64,000 bases of DNA from Bdellovibrionaceae bacterium UBA1609 (GCA_002321895.1 DCMZ01000005.1:199141-263140), one strand, 5' to 3'. Positions 6,076-15,851 are shown, counted from the stretch's first letter. The notes: a model not told the origin generated them from the letters alone. A program made the numbers and translations.

Positions 6076-9054
6076 ATGAAAATATTTATTGCATTACTAA
6101 TCAGTTTTACCAGTATGACGGTCGCTGCAATTGGTTTGGAAGATCGAGTTAAGCAGCGTGATTTTGTTTTAGGTAAATATGAAAAATCACTAAGTCGGCT
6201 TCCAAAGAGTTCGGCAGCGAGAGTCCCGCTAATGTTGCGTATCGCTGACACTCTTTCAGAGCAAGCCCGCGATGTTGCCTTTTTGGAGGTTAAAAAGGGA
6301 TGTTTGGTCTGCAAGGCTGGTAATCCACTTAGAGAGAGAGCTGCTTCCTATTACGAACAGGCATTGGAAAAAACTCCACTTGAGGAACGCGGTTCCATCT
6401 ACAAGCAATTGGGTCACCTATACGGATTGTTGGGCAAAACTGAGCGAAGTGTAGCTCTTTATAAAACTGTGATTAAAGAACATGCCGGTGAGCCAGTGGT
6501 TGGTGATGCCTATTTTGCTTTAGGAGATCTATATTATAAAGATCAAAATTTCCCTGAAGCTGTAAATTATTTTGAAAAAGCAAAAAAATATGAGGGTCTC
6601 GCTAAGATGGGAACCCTGTACTACCAATTAGGTTGGTCCTATTTTCGTATGGGGCAAGTGGATGAAGCTGTGGTGCAGTTGGAATCTCTTATTTCAAACG
6701 ATAATTGGCTGAGCAAAGGTGACGCTACTGCGGGTGGAGTGGCTGACAAGACCTTTAAGTCTGAAATCGCTTCTGATCTGGCTACTTTTTATGGGCAGCA
6801 AGGCAGTGGTTTGGATGCCGCTAAAAAATTAGAACGTTTGGCTCCTTCATCATCCAAAATTGCTGTTCTCGAGAAATTTGCAACAGAACTGCGCCGTTTG
6901 GGGTTTAGTCAGCAAGCCTTGTCGGTATGGAAATTCATACAAAATCAGCATCAAGATGTGGCGTCTCAAATTCGTGGGCAGATAGAAATCGCCGAAAGTC
7001 ATTATAGTTTAAAAGAAATGAAGCCCATGTGGGAAGCCTATGGAGATGCACTTAATCTGATATCCACTCATAAAGCCTGCCCATCAGAGAAGTGTACCAA
7101 TTGGCAAAAACGTTTAAGGAAAATGTTATTTGAGATACATAGGTCTAATAGAAAGCAGCCTGTTGAAGGAGTGCTTTCTGGGTATGAGGCCTATTTGAAT
7201 GTGTTTCAAGAAGATTCGCAGGCATTCTTTTTTGCGGCGGAAGTGGCCGGTAAGAAGAAGCAATATTCTGATGCGATTGCCTTTTTGGAGCGTGGGAAAA
7301 ACAGCTTAGCAAAAGTGGGTAAACCGATAGAGGGTTTGGGTGCAGAAGTGTTTGCCTTGAAGGCCATTGAGTTCGCGGAGCTGTCCAAGGACAAAGTTCT
7401 TCGTGAAAAGACCTATAAGGCCTATTTGCAGTCAGGCTATAAAGGTGAGCATGCCGATCGAGTACGATACCAGATGGCCTATCTTGTTTATGAAAATGAG
7501 AATTATGAATTAGCTGTTTTAGAGCTTCGTAAAATCTCATTAGACTCTGATTTTAAAGATCGTTCACTCAAAGAAAAGGCCGCAGATTTAGCACTAGATG
7601 GACTTGCTATACTTAAATCTCATGGTCGTTTGGAGGCATGGTCTACTGATTTTGCTCAGGTGTTTCCTGAGCGTAAAATGGACTTCGAAAAAATAAGGCG
7701 ACAGGCCATAATGGAGCAAGCCAATTCTTCTGGAAAGGCGGGTAATTACACCCAAGCTCTCGCTAAGCTGAATCAACTTGAGCCTTCATCTGTGGTTGGA
7801 AAAGAAAAGCGAGTCTATCTTAAAAATCGAGTTCTATTTTATGAGAAGTCACGGCAATACAGAGACGCATTAGAAACTGTTAAAAAATATGCGTTATTGC
7901 CTGAGCTGCCAAAAGATGAAAAGACATGGGCGCTGAAGAAGAGAGCTTGGTATGGAGATCTGTTATTAGATTTTTCTGAAAGCTTGGTAGCCAGTGAGCA
8001 GTTGAATGGTCATACTAAGGATCCAGAGAAGCGTTTAAATATGGCTATGTTGGCAGACCTGGGTAATAACATTAATAAGCGTGAGTACTACGACCAGTAT
8101 TTTGCTGTAGCTCCTAAAAATGAAAACACGAGAGCCTTGATTTATGGGATAGTTGCGGAGTCGCATGAACCCATGAAGGAGTTGGATAAATATAAAAAAT
8201 ATTTGATCAGTGATGCTGAAACCTATGCTGAAGTGAGGCTAAAACATTCAAAATCTAATTTTGATAAGCTTTTAAAAGAATTTAATCGTAGGCCATTAAA
8301 AGGTACAAAAGCGGCAGGATTTTTAAACCGGTTAGCTGAGATCAAAAAATTCAGAAAATTTGATCGTAAAATTTCTGACCACAATTTGAATTCTAAATCT
8401 CAGGGTAGGTTGAGCCGGTCCATTAAAAAGAGAGACCGACTTTTGTTAGATGCTAAGAAAATGGCAGAAAAGGCTTCGGCAGCTAATGATTGGACGCTGA
8501 AGATGTTAGCCGTTAACACCTTGGTAAGAGAGTCTGCACGATTTCATGAAGATTTAATGTCCTTGCCTATGCCGGAAGGCTTGAGCCCTGAAGAGCAAGG
8601 TCAGTATATGAATCTTCTTTCCACTCAGGCACAGCCATTTCAGTTACAAAGTGAAACTATGGCGCTAGAAATGGAAAAGTTAAAGACGGAAGTGAATGTG
8701 CTAGATGGATTGGCAGAACAGTATAAGCAAGCCAACAACAACTTAAGACAACTTATGGAAGTGGAAATAGAAGCACTTAGGTCTTTGGCCATACCTGTAG
8801 TTGACGTTAAGGTCGCAAGTTTGATGGAAGCTCCAGTTAAGGTGGCTGAAAAGGTGGGAGCGAAAGAAAAGATGGATAGAAAGAATAGCTTATTGACTCA
8901 ATTGCGAGCCGATCCATTTTCCGAAAGTCTTTTACTTCAGTTGATGAATGTCGAAAAAGATTTAGAAAACACGAAGATGGTGTCTTATTTGGAGAGTCGA
9001 TTGGAGCGATTAAAGGAGACGGACTCAAAAATCCAGGAGGGGAAAAGTGAATAG
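6076..9054 (+). CDS. Large periplasmic TPR protein of the gliding-type operon
   Basis: About 992 residues. It has a signal peptide (IALLISFTSMTVAA) and then TPR-like helical repeats, clearest in GSIYKQLGHLYGLLGKTERS, GDAYFALGDLYYKDQNFPEA and GTLYYQLGWSYFRMGQVDEA. The long middle is helical, and a coiled-coil-like stretch lies near the C terminus (ALEMEKLKTEVNVL and following). Giant periplasmic TPR proteins are hallmarks of gliding-type (Glt) gene clusters, where they scaffold inner- and outer-membrane parts. AGGA is spaced better to the ATG at 6076 than to the one at 6070. No enzymatic motif is visible. Confidence 0.8.
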   Translation: MKIFIALLISFTSMTVAAIGLEDRVKQRDFVLGKYEKSLSRLPKSSAARVPLMLRIADTLSEQARDVAFLEVKKGCLVCKAGNPLRERAASYYEQALEKTPLEERGSIYKQLGHLYGLLGKTERSVALYKTVIKEHAGEPVVGDAYFALGDLYYKDQNFPEAVNYFEKAKKYEGLAKMGTLYYQLGWSYFRMGQVDEAVVQLESLISNDNWLSKGDATAGGVADKTFKSEIASDLATFYGQQGSGLDAAKKLERLAPSSSKIAVLEKFATELRRLGFSQQALSVWKFIQNQHQDVASQIRGQIEIAESHYSLKEMKPMWEAYGDALNLISTHKACPSEKCTNWQKRLRKMLFEIHRSNRKQPVEGVLSGYEAYLNVFQEDSQAFFFAAEVAGKKKQYSDAIAFLERGKNSLAKVGKPIEGLGAEVFALKAIEFAELSKDKVLREKTYKAYLQSGYKGEHADRVRYQMAYLVYENENYELAVLELRKISLDSDFKDRSLKEKAADLALDGLAILKSHGRLEAWSTDFAQVFPERKMDFEKIRRQAIMEQANSSGKAGNYTQALAKLNQLEPSSVVGKEKRVYLKNRVLFYEKSRQYRDALETVKKYALLPELPKDEKTWALKKRAWYGDLLLDFSESLVASEQLNGHTKDPEKRLNMAMLADLGNNINKREYYDQYFAVAPKNENTRALIYGIVAESHEPMKELDKYKKYLISDAETYAEVRLKHSKSNFDKLLKEFNRRPLKGTKAAGFLNRLAEIKKFRKFDRKISDHNLNSKSQGRLSRSIKKRDRLLLDAKKMAEKASAANDWTLKMLAVNTLVRESARFHEDLMSLPMPEGLSPEEQGQYMNLLSTQAQPFQLQSETMALEMEKLKTEVNVLDGLAEQYKQANNNLRQLMEVEIEALRSLAIPVVDVKVASLMEAPVKVAEKVGAKEKMDRKNSLLTQLRADPFSESLLLQLMNVEKDLENTKMVSYLESRLERLKETDSKIQEGKSE

Positions 9055-9292
9055 TTTAAAAGTTCTTGTTTTGGGTTTGCTGTTTCTGCCAGCCACTTCA
9101 ATGGCAGTAGATACTAATGAGGATGAGGATCTTCGCACCAAAATGTCATTTGACGGCGTAAATGTGGATGGTCAGTACCAGATGGATCAGGAAGCCGTAG
9201 TTACAGTTGAGGATGATAAAGTTTTAGATGCTTTGTTTGGGGTTCGAAAAAATTATTTAGACCGCATTCAAAAAGATAGTAAAAAGAATTAG
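9047..9292 (+). CDS. Small secreted protein in the gliding-type operon
   Basis: 81 residues starting with GTG inside the last codons of the TPR gene (8-bp overlap, AGGAGGGG upstream), a sign of translational coupling. It has a signal peptide (LVLGLLFLPATSMA) and an acidic mature part (DTNEDEDLRTKMSFDGVNVD). The family is not recognised. Position between the TPR and AgmX-like genes suggests a periplasmic accessory of the complex. Confidence 0.7.
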   Translation: MNSLKVLVLGLLFLPATSMAVDTNEDEDLRTKMSFDGVNVDGQYQMDQEAVVTVEDDKVLDALFGVRKNYLDRIQKDSKKN

Positions 9293-9301
9293 TAAGGGGG
9301 G

Positions 9302-10399
9302 ATGGCGTTGGGGGCCTTCGTTGTATTAAAAAATAGACAAGGATCTGTCATTCGTACCATGCCTTGGGGTGGTCAGGACATGCAGGTTGTTAGAGATGCA
9401 ATCACCCGCAGGGTTCGGCTCTGTGTAGATCCTGAAAAACTTGTAAAGCAAGGGCGGAAATTACTTCACCTTGGAACCATTTCTGGAGAGAAGCTTCGTC
9501 GTGAAGGTTCTCTAACTGTACAAGGCTTAGGGGAGTTACAGCTAGTCAATGAGGTGGGTGCCGTCGCGTCAGATATCCATTCGGAGGATAATAATCAGGG
9601 ATTAATTCGTAACTTGATGGCTCTTGCTCTGTTTTTAGTTTTTGCAATCTACTTTACAATTGGACAACTTAATTTGGAGTTACCCACTGTAAAAGAAGAG
9701 ATGAAAGAGCGACTGGTTCAAATTGTTCAGAGAAAACCTGGCGTTAAACAATCGCAAAGGAAGGTGGCTCAGCCTAAAGCTAGAAATATAAACAAAACGG
9801 GTGCTTTAGCCGCACTAGGTAGCTTGAGCTCCGCAAAGTTTTCCGGAATTAAAATGACTAATAAGAAGTCCAGCCGAGGGCCAGGACTCGGAGGCACTAA
9901 GGGTAGCGGTGGCGTTCAAAGTGCTATGTTTGCAAAAGGCTTAGTGGCTGCACCTGTTGGGGCTGGAAATAATATCCAAGGTCTTGGAGGTTATGGGACT
10001 CGTGGAAAAGGTGGCGGTCAAGCTGGATTTGGCAGCTCCAGTCTCGTGGGTTCAACAGGTTCTATCGGACTACCGCAGGCTGGAGATGGATCCATCGGTG
10101 GTGGACTGAGTATGGAAGAAGTGGCAGCCGTTATAAGAAGGAATATGGCCCAAGTCAGATTTTGTTATGAGCAGGGACTACAGAAGACTCCTGGCTTAGC
10201 TGGTCGTGTGCCTACGCATTTTGCCATCGGTGCTTCTGGCCAGGTGTTGTCTGCGGACGTAAAGAAAAGTTCCTTGGGAAGCTCAACGGTAGAGCAATGT
10301 ATAATTAGACGTTTAAAGACTTGGCAATTTCCAAAGCCAAGAGGCGGACAAAAGGTTGAAGTGGTATTTCCATTTAAATTAAGTCGGACCACAAGTTAA
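9302..10399 (+). CDS. AgmX/PglI C-terminal domain protein (TonB-like)
   Basis: 365 residues. Residues 1-100 are a cytoplasmic domain with a beta-rich look, 103-121 one transmembrane helix (RNLMALALFLVFAIYFTIG), and about 130-260 a basic then Gly/Ser-rich periplasmic spacer. The last ~100 residues match the AgmX/PglI C-terminal domain: EEVAAVIRRNMAQVRFCYEQGL, Gly-rich loop, then LKTWQFPKPRGGQKVEV. It has two Cys, in RFCYEQ and EQCIIR. This TonB-like module links inner-membrane energisers to outer-membrane partners in Myxococcus gliding proteins. The ATG at 9302 is very close to AAGGGGGG; the TTG at 9308 is an alternative. Confidence 0.85.
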   Translation: MALGAFVVLKNRQGSVIRTMPWGGQDMQVVRDAITRRVRLCVDPEKLVKQGRKLLHLGTISGEKLRREGSLTVQGLGELQLVNEVGAVASDIHSEDNNQGLIRNLMALALFLVFAIYFTIGQLNLELPTVKEEMKERLVQIVQRKPGVKQSQRKVAQPKARNINKTGALAALGSLSSAKFSGIKMTNKKSSRGPGLGGTKGSGGVQSAMFAKGLVAAPVGAGNNIQGLGGYGTRGKGGGQAGFGSSSLVGSTGSIGLPQAGDGSIGGGLSMEEVAAVIRRNMAQVRFCYEQGLQKTPGLAGRVPTHFAIGASGQVLSADVKKSSLGSSTVEQCIIRRLKTWQFPKPRGGQKVEVVFPFKLSRTTS

Positions 10400-10411
10400 A
10401 GAGGTATAGAG

Positions 10412-11542
10412 ATGAAAGTATTAGTTTTATTAATTCTAACTTCGGTTTTTCTGGGGTGTAGTACTGAGAGTGACCCCCTTAAAGGGTATCCGGATAATGT
10501 TCGGAATGGATTGCCACCGAAAAAAATAGACACACCTGTGAGTGATAAAACTCGTGTCACGGAACTTTTGTTAAGCATGTCACCGGAGTTGCCAGTATTT
10601 ATAGAAGGTGAAGAACTTCAGCTGAGTTTTGATGGTCGGTTTGTTTCTGAAGACGGTGAACCGGCGAGAAATCAAAAGATTACTATTGAAAACCTTCCTG
10701 AAGGGGCTCGATGGGATGAGGCTACAAATACAATGACTTGGTCTCCATCGACCGACTTTTTGCGGGGAAGTGATTTTCAGACCACGGTGGTTTTAGATGT
10801 TTCTTTTGAGGGAATTCGTAATGGGGAATTTTTACGAACTCAAAAACAGTTTATGACTTGGGTACGACGTCCACAGGATAGGGCTCCAAGAATCATAGCT
10901 ATGGATGAAGTAGATTCTATTAAAGAAGGAGAGTGGACCAGCTTTACTCTGACTGTTGAGGATTTGGATTCTTATGATGGCACGAACGGAATACCGCCTC
11001 GGTTGAGCTTTTTTGCTGGCAATAGAGGATTTAATGGCTCTCATTTAATGGGAGTTGTTGGGAATCCGGTGGCTGGAGATGAGCCCAATACTTGGATCTA
11101 CAGCGTATCTATGGATACTCGTAGCAAAGAACTGACTCGAGATGTAAGTGGATATTCAGTGAGTATCGAAGCCACTTCAAGGTTTGGTAAGAAGAGTTTG
11201 CCGGAACAGTTGGCATTTGATGTTGAGACCAAATTGAACACTCCCGTATTGTCGGATAATGAAATTGTTCTTTATGCCGCCTCTAAAAATACGTTTAGTT
11301 TTAGTGTTTCCTCGCCCAGCGGTGAAGGGCGCATGTTGGCAAATTTAACTTGTACGGGTATGGAGCTGGCAAACTGTAGTTGCGCCAACACCATTAGCAG
11401 TTCTCGTTGTTCGGTGGAGTGGGATGCTACAAACATTCCAGGTATTCAGCCAGGGGGAATTACAATAACTTTAGACGCGGTTTTGAGAACCTCTCGGTCG
11501 GAAACCAATTTAGGTCATACATTTAGAATCAGAGGAGAGTGA
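10412..11542 (+). CDS. Ig-like-domain lipoprotein of the gliding-type operon
   Basis: 376-residue lipoprotein (lipobox SVFLGC). Residues about 65-160 look like a bacterial Ig/cadherin-type module: ITIENLPEGARWDEATNTMT with a typical 'LPEGA...W.P' pattern. A second beta-rich module follows, and a Cys-containing segment (LTCTGMELANCSCANT) lies near the C terminus. It is probably anchored in the outer or inner membrane and part of the periplasmic portion of the machine. No closer family assignment is possible. Confidence 0.7.
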   Translation: MKVLVLLILTSVFLGCSTESDPLKGYPDNVRNGLPPKKIDTPVSDKTRVTELLLSMSPELPVFIEGEELQLSFDGRFVSEDGEPARNQKITIENLPEGARWDEATNTMTWSPSTDFLRGSDFQTTVVLDVSFEGIRNGEFLRTQKQFMTWVRRPQDRAPRIIAMDEVDSIKEGEWTSFTLTVEDLDSYDGTNGIPPRLSFFAGNRGFNGSHLMGVVGNPVAGDEPNTWIYSVSMDTRSKELTRDVSGYSVSIEATSRFGKKSLPEQLAFDVETKLNTPVLSDNEIVLYAASKNTFSFSVSSPSGEGRMLANLTCTGMELANCSCANTISSSRCSVEWDATNIPGIQPGGITITLDAVLRTSRSETNLGHTFRIRGE

Positions 11543-11544
11543 TC

Positions 11545-12261
11545 GTGAGAAATAGAATATCTATGTTGTTGTTTGGATTACTTTTATCTCTTGGGACGAG
11601 CTTTAACTTAACTTTGCATGCCGAAGAGGTCGTAGCTGAAGAGCAACTTCTCAATGAGTTTGACGGATTCTACCAAGATACGGAGTTGTTAGAACAGGGT
11701 AGAAGTCTTGAGCCACATAGAGATATGCAGGTAGTACAAAAGCGAACTGTGTCTCGTTTTAATAGACATGAGTTTACGCCAGTATTTCAGTCTGTAGTGG
11801 GTGGAGATCCCTATTTAAATACGAATTATGTCGGATTGTCTTATCAATATCATATCAATCCTAAATGGTCTTTAGGCTTAGAGTATAGTGTTGCTGGTAA
11901 TGAGATGTCCTCTGAAGGAGACAGTCTTATAGATGAGTTTGGATATCTTCCAGATATGGATTGGCCTGAAAACCAGTCTATGGCCACTTTAAAATACTAT
12001 CCCCTTTATGGAAAATTGAATTTCTTTAACAGGTGGGTTCCTCAGTTTGATGTGTATGGATCTGTTTCCGCTGGGTCTATGGGTTTAAAATCTGGATCAG
12101 CTGACTTACTTTCAGTAGGGCTTGGGCTTGGACTCTGGTTGAAGAATGATATTACGTTACATTTCGATATGCGTAGGCAGATGTATGAGTCTCAACGTTT
12201 GACCGGAGACAAAGAAATGAATGTGACCACTTTAGGGCTTGGGATCGGAGTTTTACTATGA
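11545..12261 (+). CDS. Outer-membrane beta-barrel protein of the gliding-type operon
   Basis: About 238 residues. It has a signal peptide (MLLFGLLLSLGTSFNLTLHA), a linker, then alternating amphipathic strands (YVGLSYQYHINPKWSLGLEYSVAG, LLSVGLGLGLWL, ITLHFDMRRQ) and a terminal strand TTLGLGIGVLL. The barrel domain resembles the small outer-membrane barrels of gliding gene clusters. GTG at 11545 is preferred over GTG at 11539 because AGAGGAG lies 7 bp before it. Its stop codon overlaps the next start (ATGA). Confidence 0.75.
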   Translation: MRNRISMLLFGLLLSLGTSFNLTLHAEEVVAEEQLLNEFDGFYQDTELLEQGRSLEPHRDMQVVQKRTVSRFNRHEFTPVFQSVVGGDPYLNTNYVGLSYQYHINPKWSLGLEYSVAGNEMSSEGDSLIDEFGYLPDMDWPENQSMATLKYYPLYGKLNFFNRWVPQFDVYGSVSAGSMGLKSGSADLLSVGLGLGLWLKNDITLHFDMRRQMYESQRLTGDKEMNVTTLGLGIGVLL

Positions 12262-13874
12262 GAATAGCTGATATAATGGCTGGAGTTTTAGCTCTTGTTT
12301 TGTGTTCGTCTTTATCTCTTGTGCCTAGTTCAGTTCTAGCTGCGGACAAAACTCGGAGGCTGAATCAAGGTGCTGCTATCTCAAGAATGATGATTCGTAA
12401 GATCGACGATCTTAGTGCAGAACAAAATATGTTCCTAGAGTTCATCGAAGAAGAAAATTGGAACAAAGCACTTTTTCAATGGTACACCGCTTTTAGGCGT
12501 GGAACTTTTAAAAACTCTCCGTCCGGTAAAGCTTTGTACAGTTTTTTGCAGTGGAAGTCAGGATTAGAGATTGAGGCGATCGAGAATGTATTAGCTATTC
12601 AAGAGCCTGGCAAAATTCACGGAACTATGAAGCGGTTTTGGCAACAAGCGCTGGATGAAAAAATCAGTTTGTTACAGCTACCCATTAAGCGGTGGAATGA
12701 CCGGTGGGTTGGGTTCTTTTCTCCAGAAGTGGAAGCCCATCTGAAATTGGCAATGATTGGTGAGCTCGATTCAAAAGAGAATTTTCAACAGCTTCATCAG
12801 TTGCGAAAAACTGTGCCGGCGGCCTCTGAAATTTATGGACAAATCAGTTGGCAGTTGTCTTTGGCAGATGCTCTACAGAGACAGGGAAAAGGGGCTGTAA
12901 AAGTCCTCCCCGAGCTCATAGAAAGAGCTTCGTCCATGGCTCTTGACGAAGATTTGATGCGAGTGAACTTAGCTCGTATTTACTACCAGCGTGGACGGTT
13001 AAAACAGGCCATATCCATCTATAAAACCATTCCAAAAGGATCACCCTATTGGTTCACAGCCCAAGAAGAGCTCGCCACCTCATATCTTCGAAGAGGGGAA
13101 CCACAAAACGTGATGGCCATCTCCTTTGGACTGACTCCTGAGACCATGGCTCGATATGTGGGGCCAGAAATGCTCTTCACTCGCTCTTTGGCTCAGTTAA
13201 AGACCTGTGACTATTCTGGAATTCGAGATTCCTTGAAATCCTTCAAGGTGAATTATCGGGAAAGAGCTAAACATCTTTTTCCTGTGGCTCAAGGAAATAC
13301 GGCAAGTAAGACTATTGAAGCAATTGAGTTAATGTTGCGCTCAGAATATAAATTTTCTGACTTGGCATTGTTGAGTGATAGTTTGCCTCGTTATTTTGGA
13401 CAAAGCCCGGTCGTTGCTGAGCAGGTGCGATTGATCCGTGCCTATAGAAAAGAAGCTCAATTGGCCGGACAACTGTATACCAGATCTTTGAGTGAGGGGG
13501 CTGGACGCGTTGGGTTCTTAGCTCCATTGGATAAAATTCGTTTAAAATATGAAAAACGAGCCACTGTGACACGTCAGCTTTTGGTCACCAATGTTCAAAA
13601 TTGGTCTTCGGAGGAATTAACAGAAATTCGAAACACTCTGGATAAAATGCAAATTGTAGAGGCTGAATGGCTGCAGCACTTAATGCTTGCGGGTCGTGTG
13701 AAGGAAAACAGCAAAATGGCTTCCGCTAAACCATTAGAAGGTTCTACCGTTAAGAAGACATCTAATTTTGATTTAGAGTTCCCCTTTCAAGGTGAATTAT
13801 GGGTGGATGAATTGGGTAGCTATAAGCTTACTTTAGATAAAGGCTGTATAGATAAAAAAGAGGTGAGTCTGTGA
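12258..13874 (+). CDS. Periplasmic TPR-like protein of the gliding-type operon
   Basis: 538 residues with a signal peptide (GVLALVLCSSLSLVPSSVLA) and an all-helical mature part. TPR-type repeats are seen at LARIYYQRGRLKQAISIYKT and ELATSYLRRGEPQNVMAISF. It is a second, smaller TPR scaffold next to the barrel gene. The start overlaps the preceding stop, and the end overlaps the next GTG, so translation is probably coupled. No catalytic motif. Confidence 0.72.
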   Translation: MRIADIMAGVLALVLCSSLSLVPSSVLAADKTRRLNQGAAISRMMIRKIDDLSAEQNMFLEFIEEENWNKALFQWYTAFRRGTFKNSPSGKALYSFLQWKSGLEIEAIENVLAIQEPGKIHGTMKRFWQQALDEKISLLQLPIKRWNDRWVGFFSPEVEAHLKLAMIGELDSKENFQQLHQLRKTVPAASEIYGQISWQLSLADALQRQGKGAVKVLPELIERASSMALDEDLMRVNLARIYYQRGRLKQAISIYKTIPKGSPYWFTAQEELATSYLRRGEPQNVMAISFGLTPETMARYVGPEMLFTRSLAQLKTCDYSGIRDSLKSFKVNYRERAKHLFPVAQGNTASKTIEAIELMLRSEYKFSDLALLSDSLPRYFGQSPVVAEQVRLIRAYRKEAQLAGQLYTRSLSEGAGRVGFLAPLDKIRLKYEKRATVTRQLLVTNVQNWSSEELTEIRNTLDKMQIVEAEWLQHLMLAGRVKENSKMASAKPLEGSTVKKTSNFDLEFPFQGELWVDELGSYKLTLDKGCIDKKEVSL

Positions 13875-14764
13875 AAACATTTAAGTGTGTGGCATGGGTG
13901 ATTCTCTTTCTATTGGGATCATCAAATTCTTGGGGATCCACCCAATGGGTGAAAGCCGCCTTTGATAAGGATGCTTTTACTGAAACCAAAGAGTACTTAT
14001 TAGAATATGTGCCGCCAGCTCAGGTTTTGAGTCTGGCTCGGCCGTTGGCGGATTCTCGTTTGAATGCTTCAAATGGTGGGCGGATCATGGGAGTGATTCG
14101 TGATGCTCTTAATGGGAATGGGATTTCCAGCGCCGTAGCAGAGATTCGAAGATTTGAGAGTGATGAGTTGGTGGATACGGTGGTCACAGACTATCAAGGA
14201 CGGCTACTTTCCAATTATTTAAGGCCGGGAAGATATCAGGTTACAGTGAGTAAAGAGTCCTATATAGGAACACCACAACGGGTGGTGTGGGTAGAAAGAG
14301 GCAATGACTCTCTTTCTAATGCGTCATTAACTCCGCCAGTGCCGGCTGGACAGGTGAGAACCACGTTAACGTGGACTCATGAAACATTCGGTGCTGTTCG
14401 GGATGTGGATTCGTTTTTACTCATTCCAGGGGTTTCTGGGCCTCTTGGATATCGGGATGCGGGATCTAATTACCATGGGGCTATGCTTGACCATGATGAT
14501 ACTAACTGGGTCGGGCCTGAGACGGTCACCATTTTAGAACAGCGACAGGGAACTTATGTCTATTATGTTAATAATTTCAGTGACCGTTCTGATTTGCAAG
14601 CTTTAGGGCGGTCAGGGATTAATATTCTAATCATTGCGGGGAGTGAAATCATTGATGAAATCTCCATCCCACAGGGAACGGGGCTTACCTATGAAGTGTA
14701 TAGAATCATTGATGGAGAATTTGTAATTACTGGAGGTTATGATGATACCCTTCCAACTTATTAA
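13871..14764 (+). CDS. Secreted protein with carboxypeptidase-regulatory-like domain
   Basis: 297 residues: signal peptide (CVAWVILFLLGSSNSWG), then at about 60-125 a CarboxypepD_reg-like beta-sandwich (GRIMGVIRDALNGNGISSA, ending LRPGRYQVTVSKESY). A C-terminal domain of about 150 residues is rich in D, Y and N (LDHDDTNWVGPETVTILEQ). The GTG start follows GAGGTGA and overlaps the previous stop. A structural role in the envelope complex is likely; the family of the C-terminal domain is not recognised. Confidence 0.65.
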   Translation: MKTFKCVAWVILFLLGSSNSWGSTQWVKAAFDKDAFTETKEYLLEYVPPAQVLSLARPLADSRLNASNGGRIMGVIRDALNGNGISSAVAEIRRFESDELVDTVVTDYQGRLLSNYLRPGRYQVTVSKESYIGTPQRVVWVERGNDSLSNASLTPPVPAGQVRTTLTWTHETFGAVRDVDSFLLIPGVSGPLGYRDAGSNYHGAMLDHDDTNWVGPETVTILEQRQGTYVYYVNNFSDRSDLQALGRSGINILIIAGSEIIDEISIPQGTGLTYEVYRIIDGEFVITGGYDDTLPTY

Positions 14765-15752
14765 TCGAATGGTATTGATGTTTAAAGTTATTATATTACT
14801 TGTCTTTGTGGCAGCTTGTAGCGAATCTCCCGTTGAGAAGTTAAAAGTTTTGCCAGGGGTAAACATTGTCCAAGAGAAAACAGCCATAGATCTAAAGGCT
14901 GTGGGTCTTGTGGATATTTTATTTGTTGTGGACGACTCAAGTAGTATGAGCATCCATCAAAATAATTTGGCGGAAAACATTAGAAGCTACACTCAGATTT
15001 TAAAAGACAACGAAGATATAGATTTTCGGATAGCTGTGATCACTTCGGATATGGATAGTCCACAGAGACAGGGGCGATTTAGAGGGAGTGCTATTCGAGT
15101 GGTCACTCGCTCGGGAGACTTTGAGAGTCGAATACAGACTCTATTGCGCGCTGGCGAAAATGGTAGTTTTGAAGAACGTTTTGCCGATGCCATTAAAGAT
15201 GCTTTAAGCCCCGAGTTATTGAGAACTCACAATAGAAATTTTCTAAGAGAAGAAGCTCCACTAGCGATCTTCCTACTCACTGATACCGATGATTATAGCC
15301 GTACCACTATAGAAGAGCTGCGCCAGCATCTTGTGGATTTAAAAGGTGGCAATTCGCAGATGGTTTCTATCAGTGGAGCAATGACTCCAGCCAATTCACC
15401 AGAGACATGTTTAAGTGATGATAGTCGATCTGTAAAATTGACGGAACTGGTGCTAAGCACAAGAGGGCAGGTCATGAGTTTGTGCTCTCCTAACTTTGGT
15501 GAAAACCTAGCTTCAATTGGGTCTAGGTTGAGATCTGGATTGAATCAGTTTTTTCCTTTAAAGAGCAAACCCGTCCTATCATCCATTGTAGTTAAAATTG
15601 GTCAGGTGGAATTACCAAATGATCCGTCTACAGGTTGGACTTATGACCCCAATCGTATTGGGCTTATCATTGGTCCCGAAGTGGAAATTCCGTTCATGGA
15701 TGACGCTGCTGTAGAGGTCACCTATGAGCCTTTGCGAGAATCAAAGATCTAG
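14742..15752 (+). CDS. von Willebrand factor A domain lipoprotein
   Basis: About 336 residues. It has a lipoprotein signal (ILLVFVAAC), a VWA domain with an intact MIDAS start (FVVDDSSSMS) and a later LLTDTDDYS, then a C-terminal beta-rich part. Last gene of the operon, overlapping the preceding gene by 23 bp. VWA domains bind ligands through a metal ion, so a surface or periplasmic adhesion role fits. GGAGG is only 2 bp from ATG 14739, so ATG 14742 is taken; ATG 14769 is also possible. A paralogue is encoded at 32577-33644. Confidence 0.82.
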   Translation: MIPFQLINRMVLMFKVIILLVFVAACSESPVEKLKVLPGVNIVQEKTAIDLKAVGLVDILFVVDDSSSMSIHQNNLAENIRSYTQILKDNEDIDFRIAVITSDMDSPQRQGRFRGSAIRVVTRSGDFESRIQTLLRAGENGSFEERFADAIKDALSPELLRTHNRNFLREEAPLAIFLLTDTDDYSRTTIEELRQHLVDLKGGNSQMVSISGAMTPANSPETCLSDDSRSVKLTELVLSTRGQVMSLCSPNFGENLASIGSRLRSGLNQFFPLKSKPVLSSIVVKIGQVELPNDPSTGWTYDPNRIGLIIGPEVEIPFMDDAAVEVTYEPLRESKI

Positions 15753-15779
15753 TTTCAAATGTCAAAAGTAGAGTATAGC

Positions 15780-15826
15780 AACTGCCTCATCTAAATGGTT
15801 TTGTTTAGAGGCAGTTTAGCTCTATT
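15780..15826 (+). terminator. Rho-independent terminator of the gliding-type operon
   Basis: AACTGCCT pairs with AGGCAGTT, and after a 3-nt bulge CTAAA pairs with TTTAG, giving a long hairpin at 15780-15816. A CTCTATTTTTG tail follows. It sits 28 bp after the last gene of the 4.1-15.7 kb operon and 35 bp before the convergent aldolase gene. Confidence 0.8.
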
Positions 15827-15851
15827 TTTGTTAAGGATTTTTCAGAGACTC

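Noticed and set aside
7145..7540. 131-codon minus-strand frame inside the large TPR gene
   Set aside because: Antisense shadow with no ribosome binding site, inside a strongly supported plus-strand gene.
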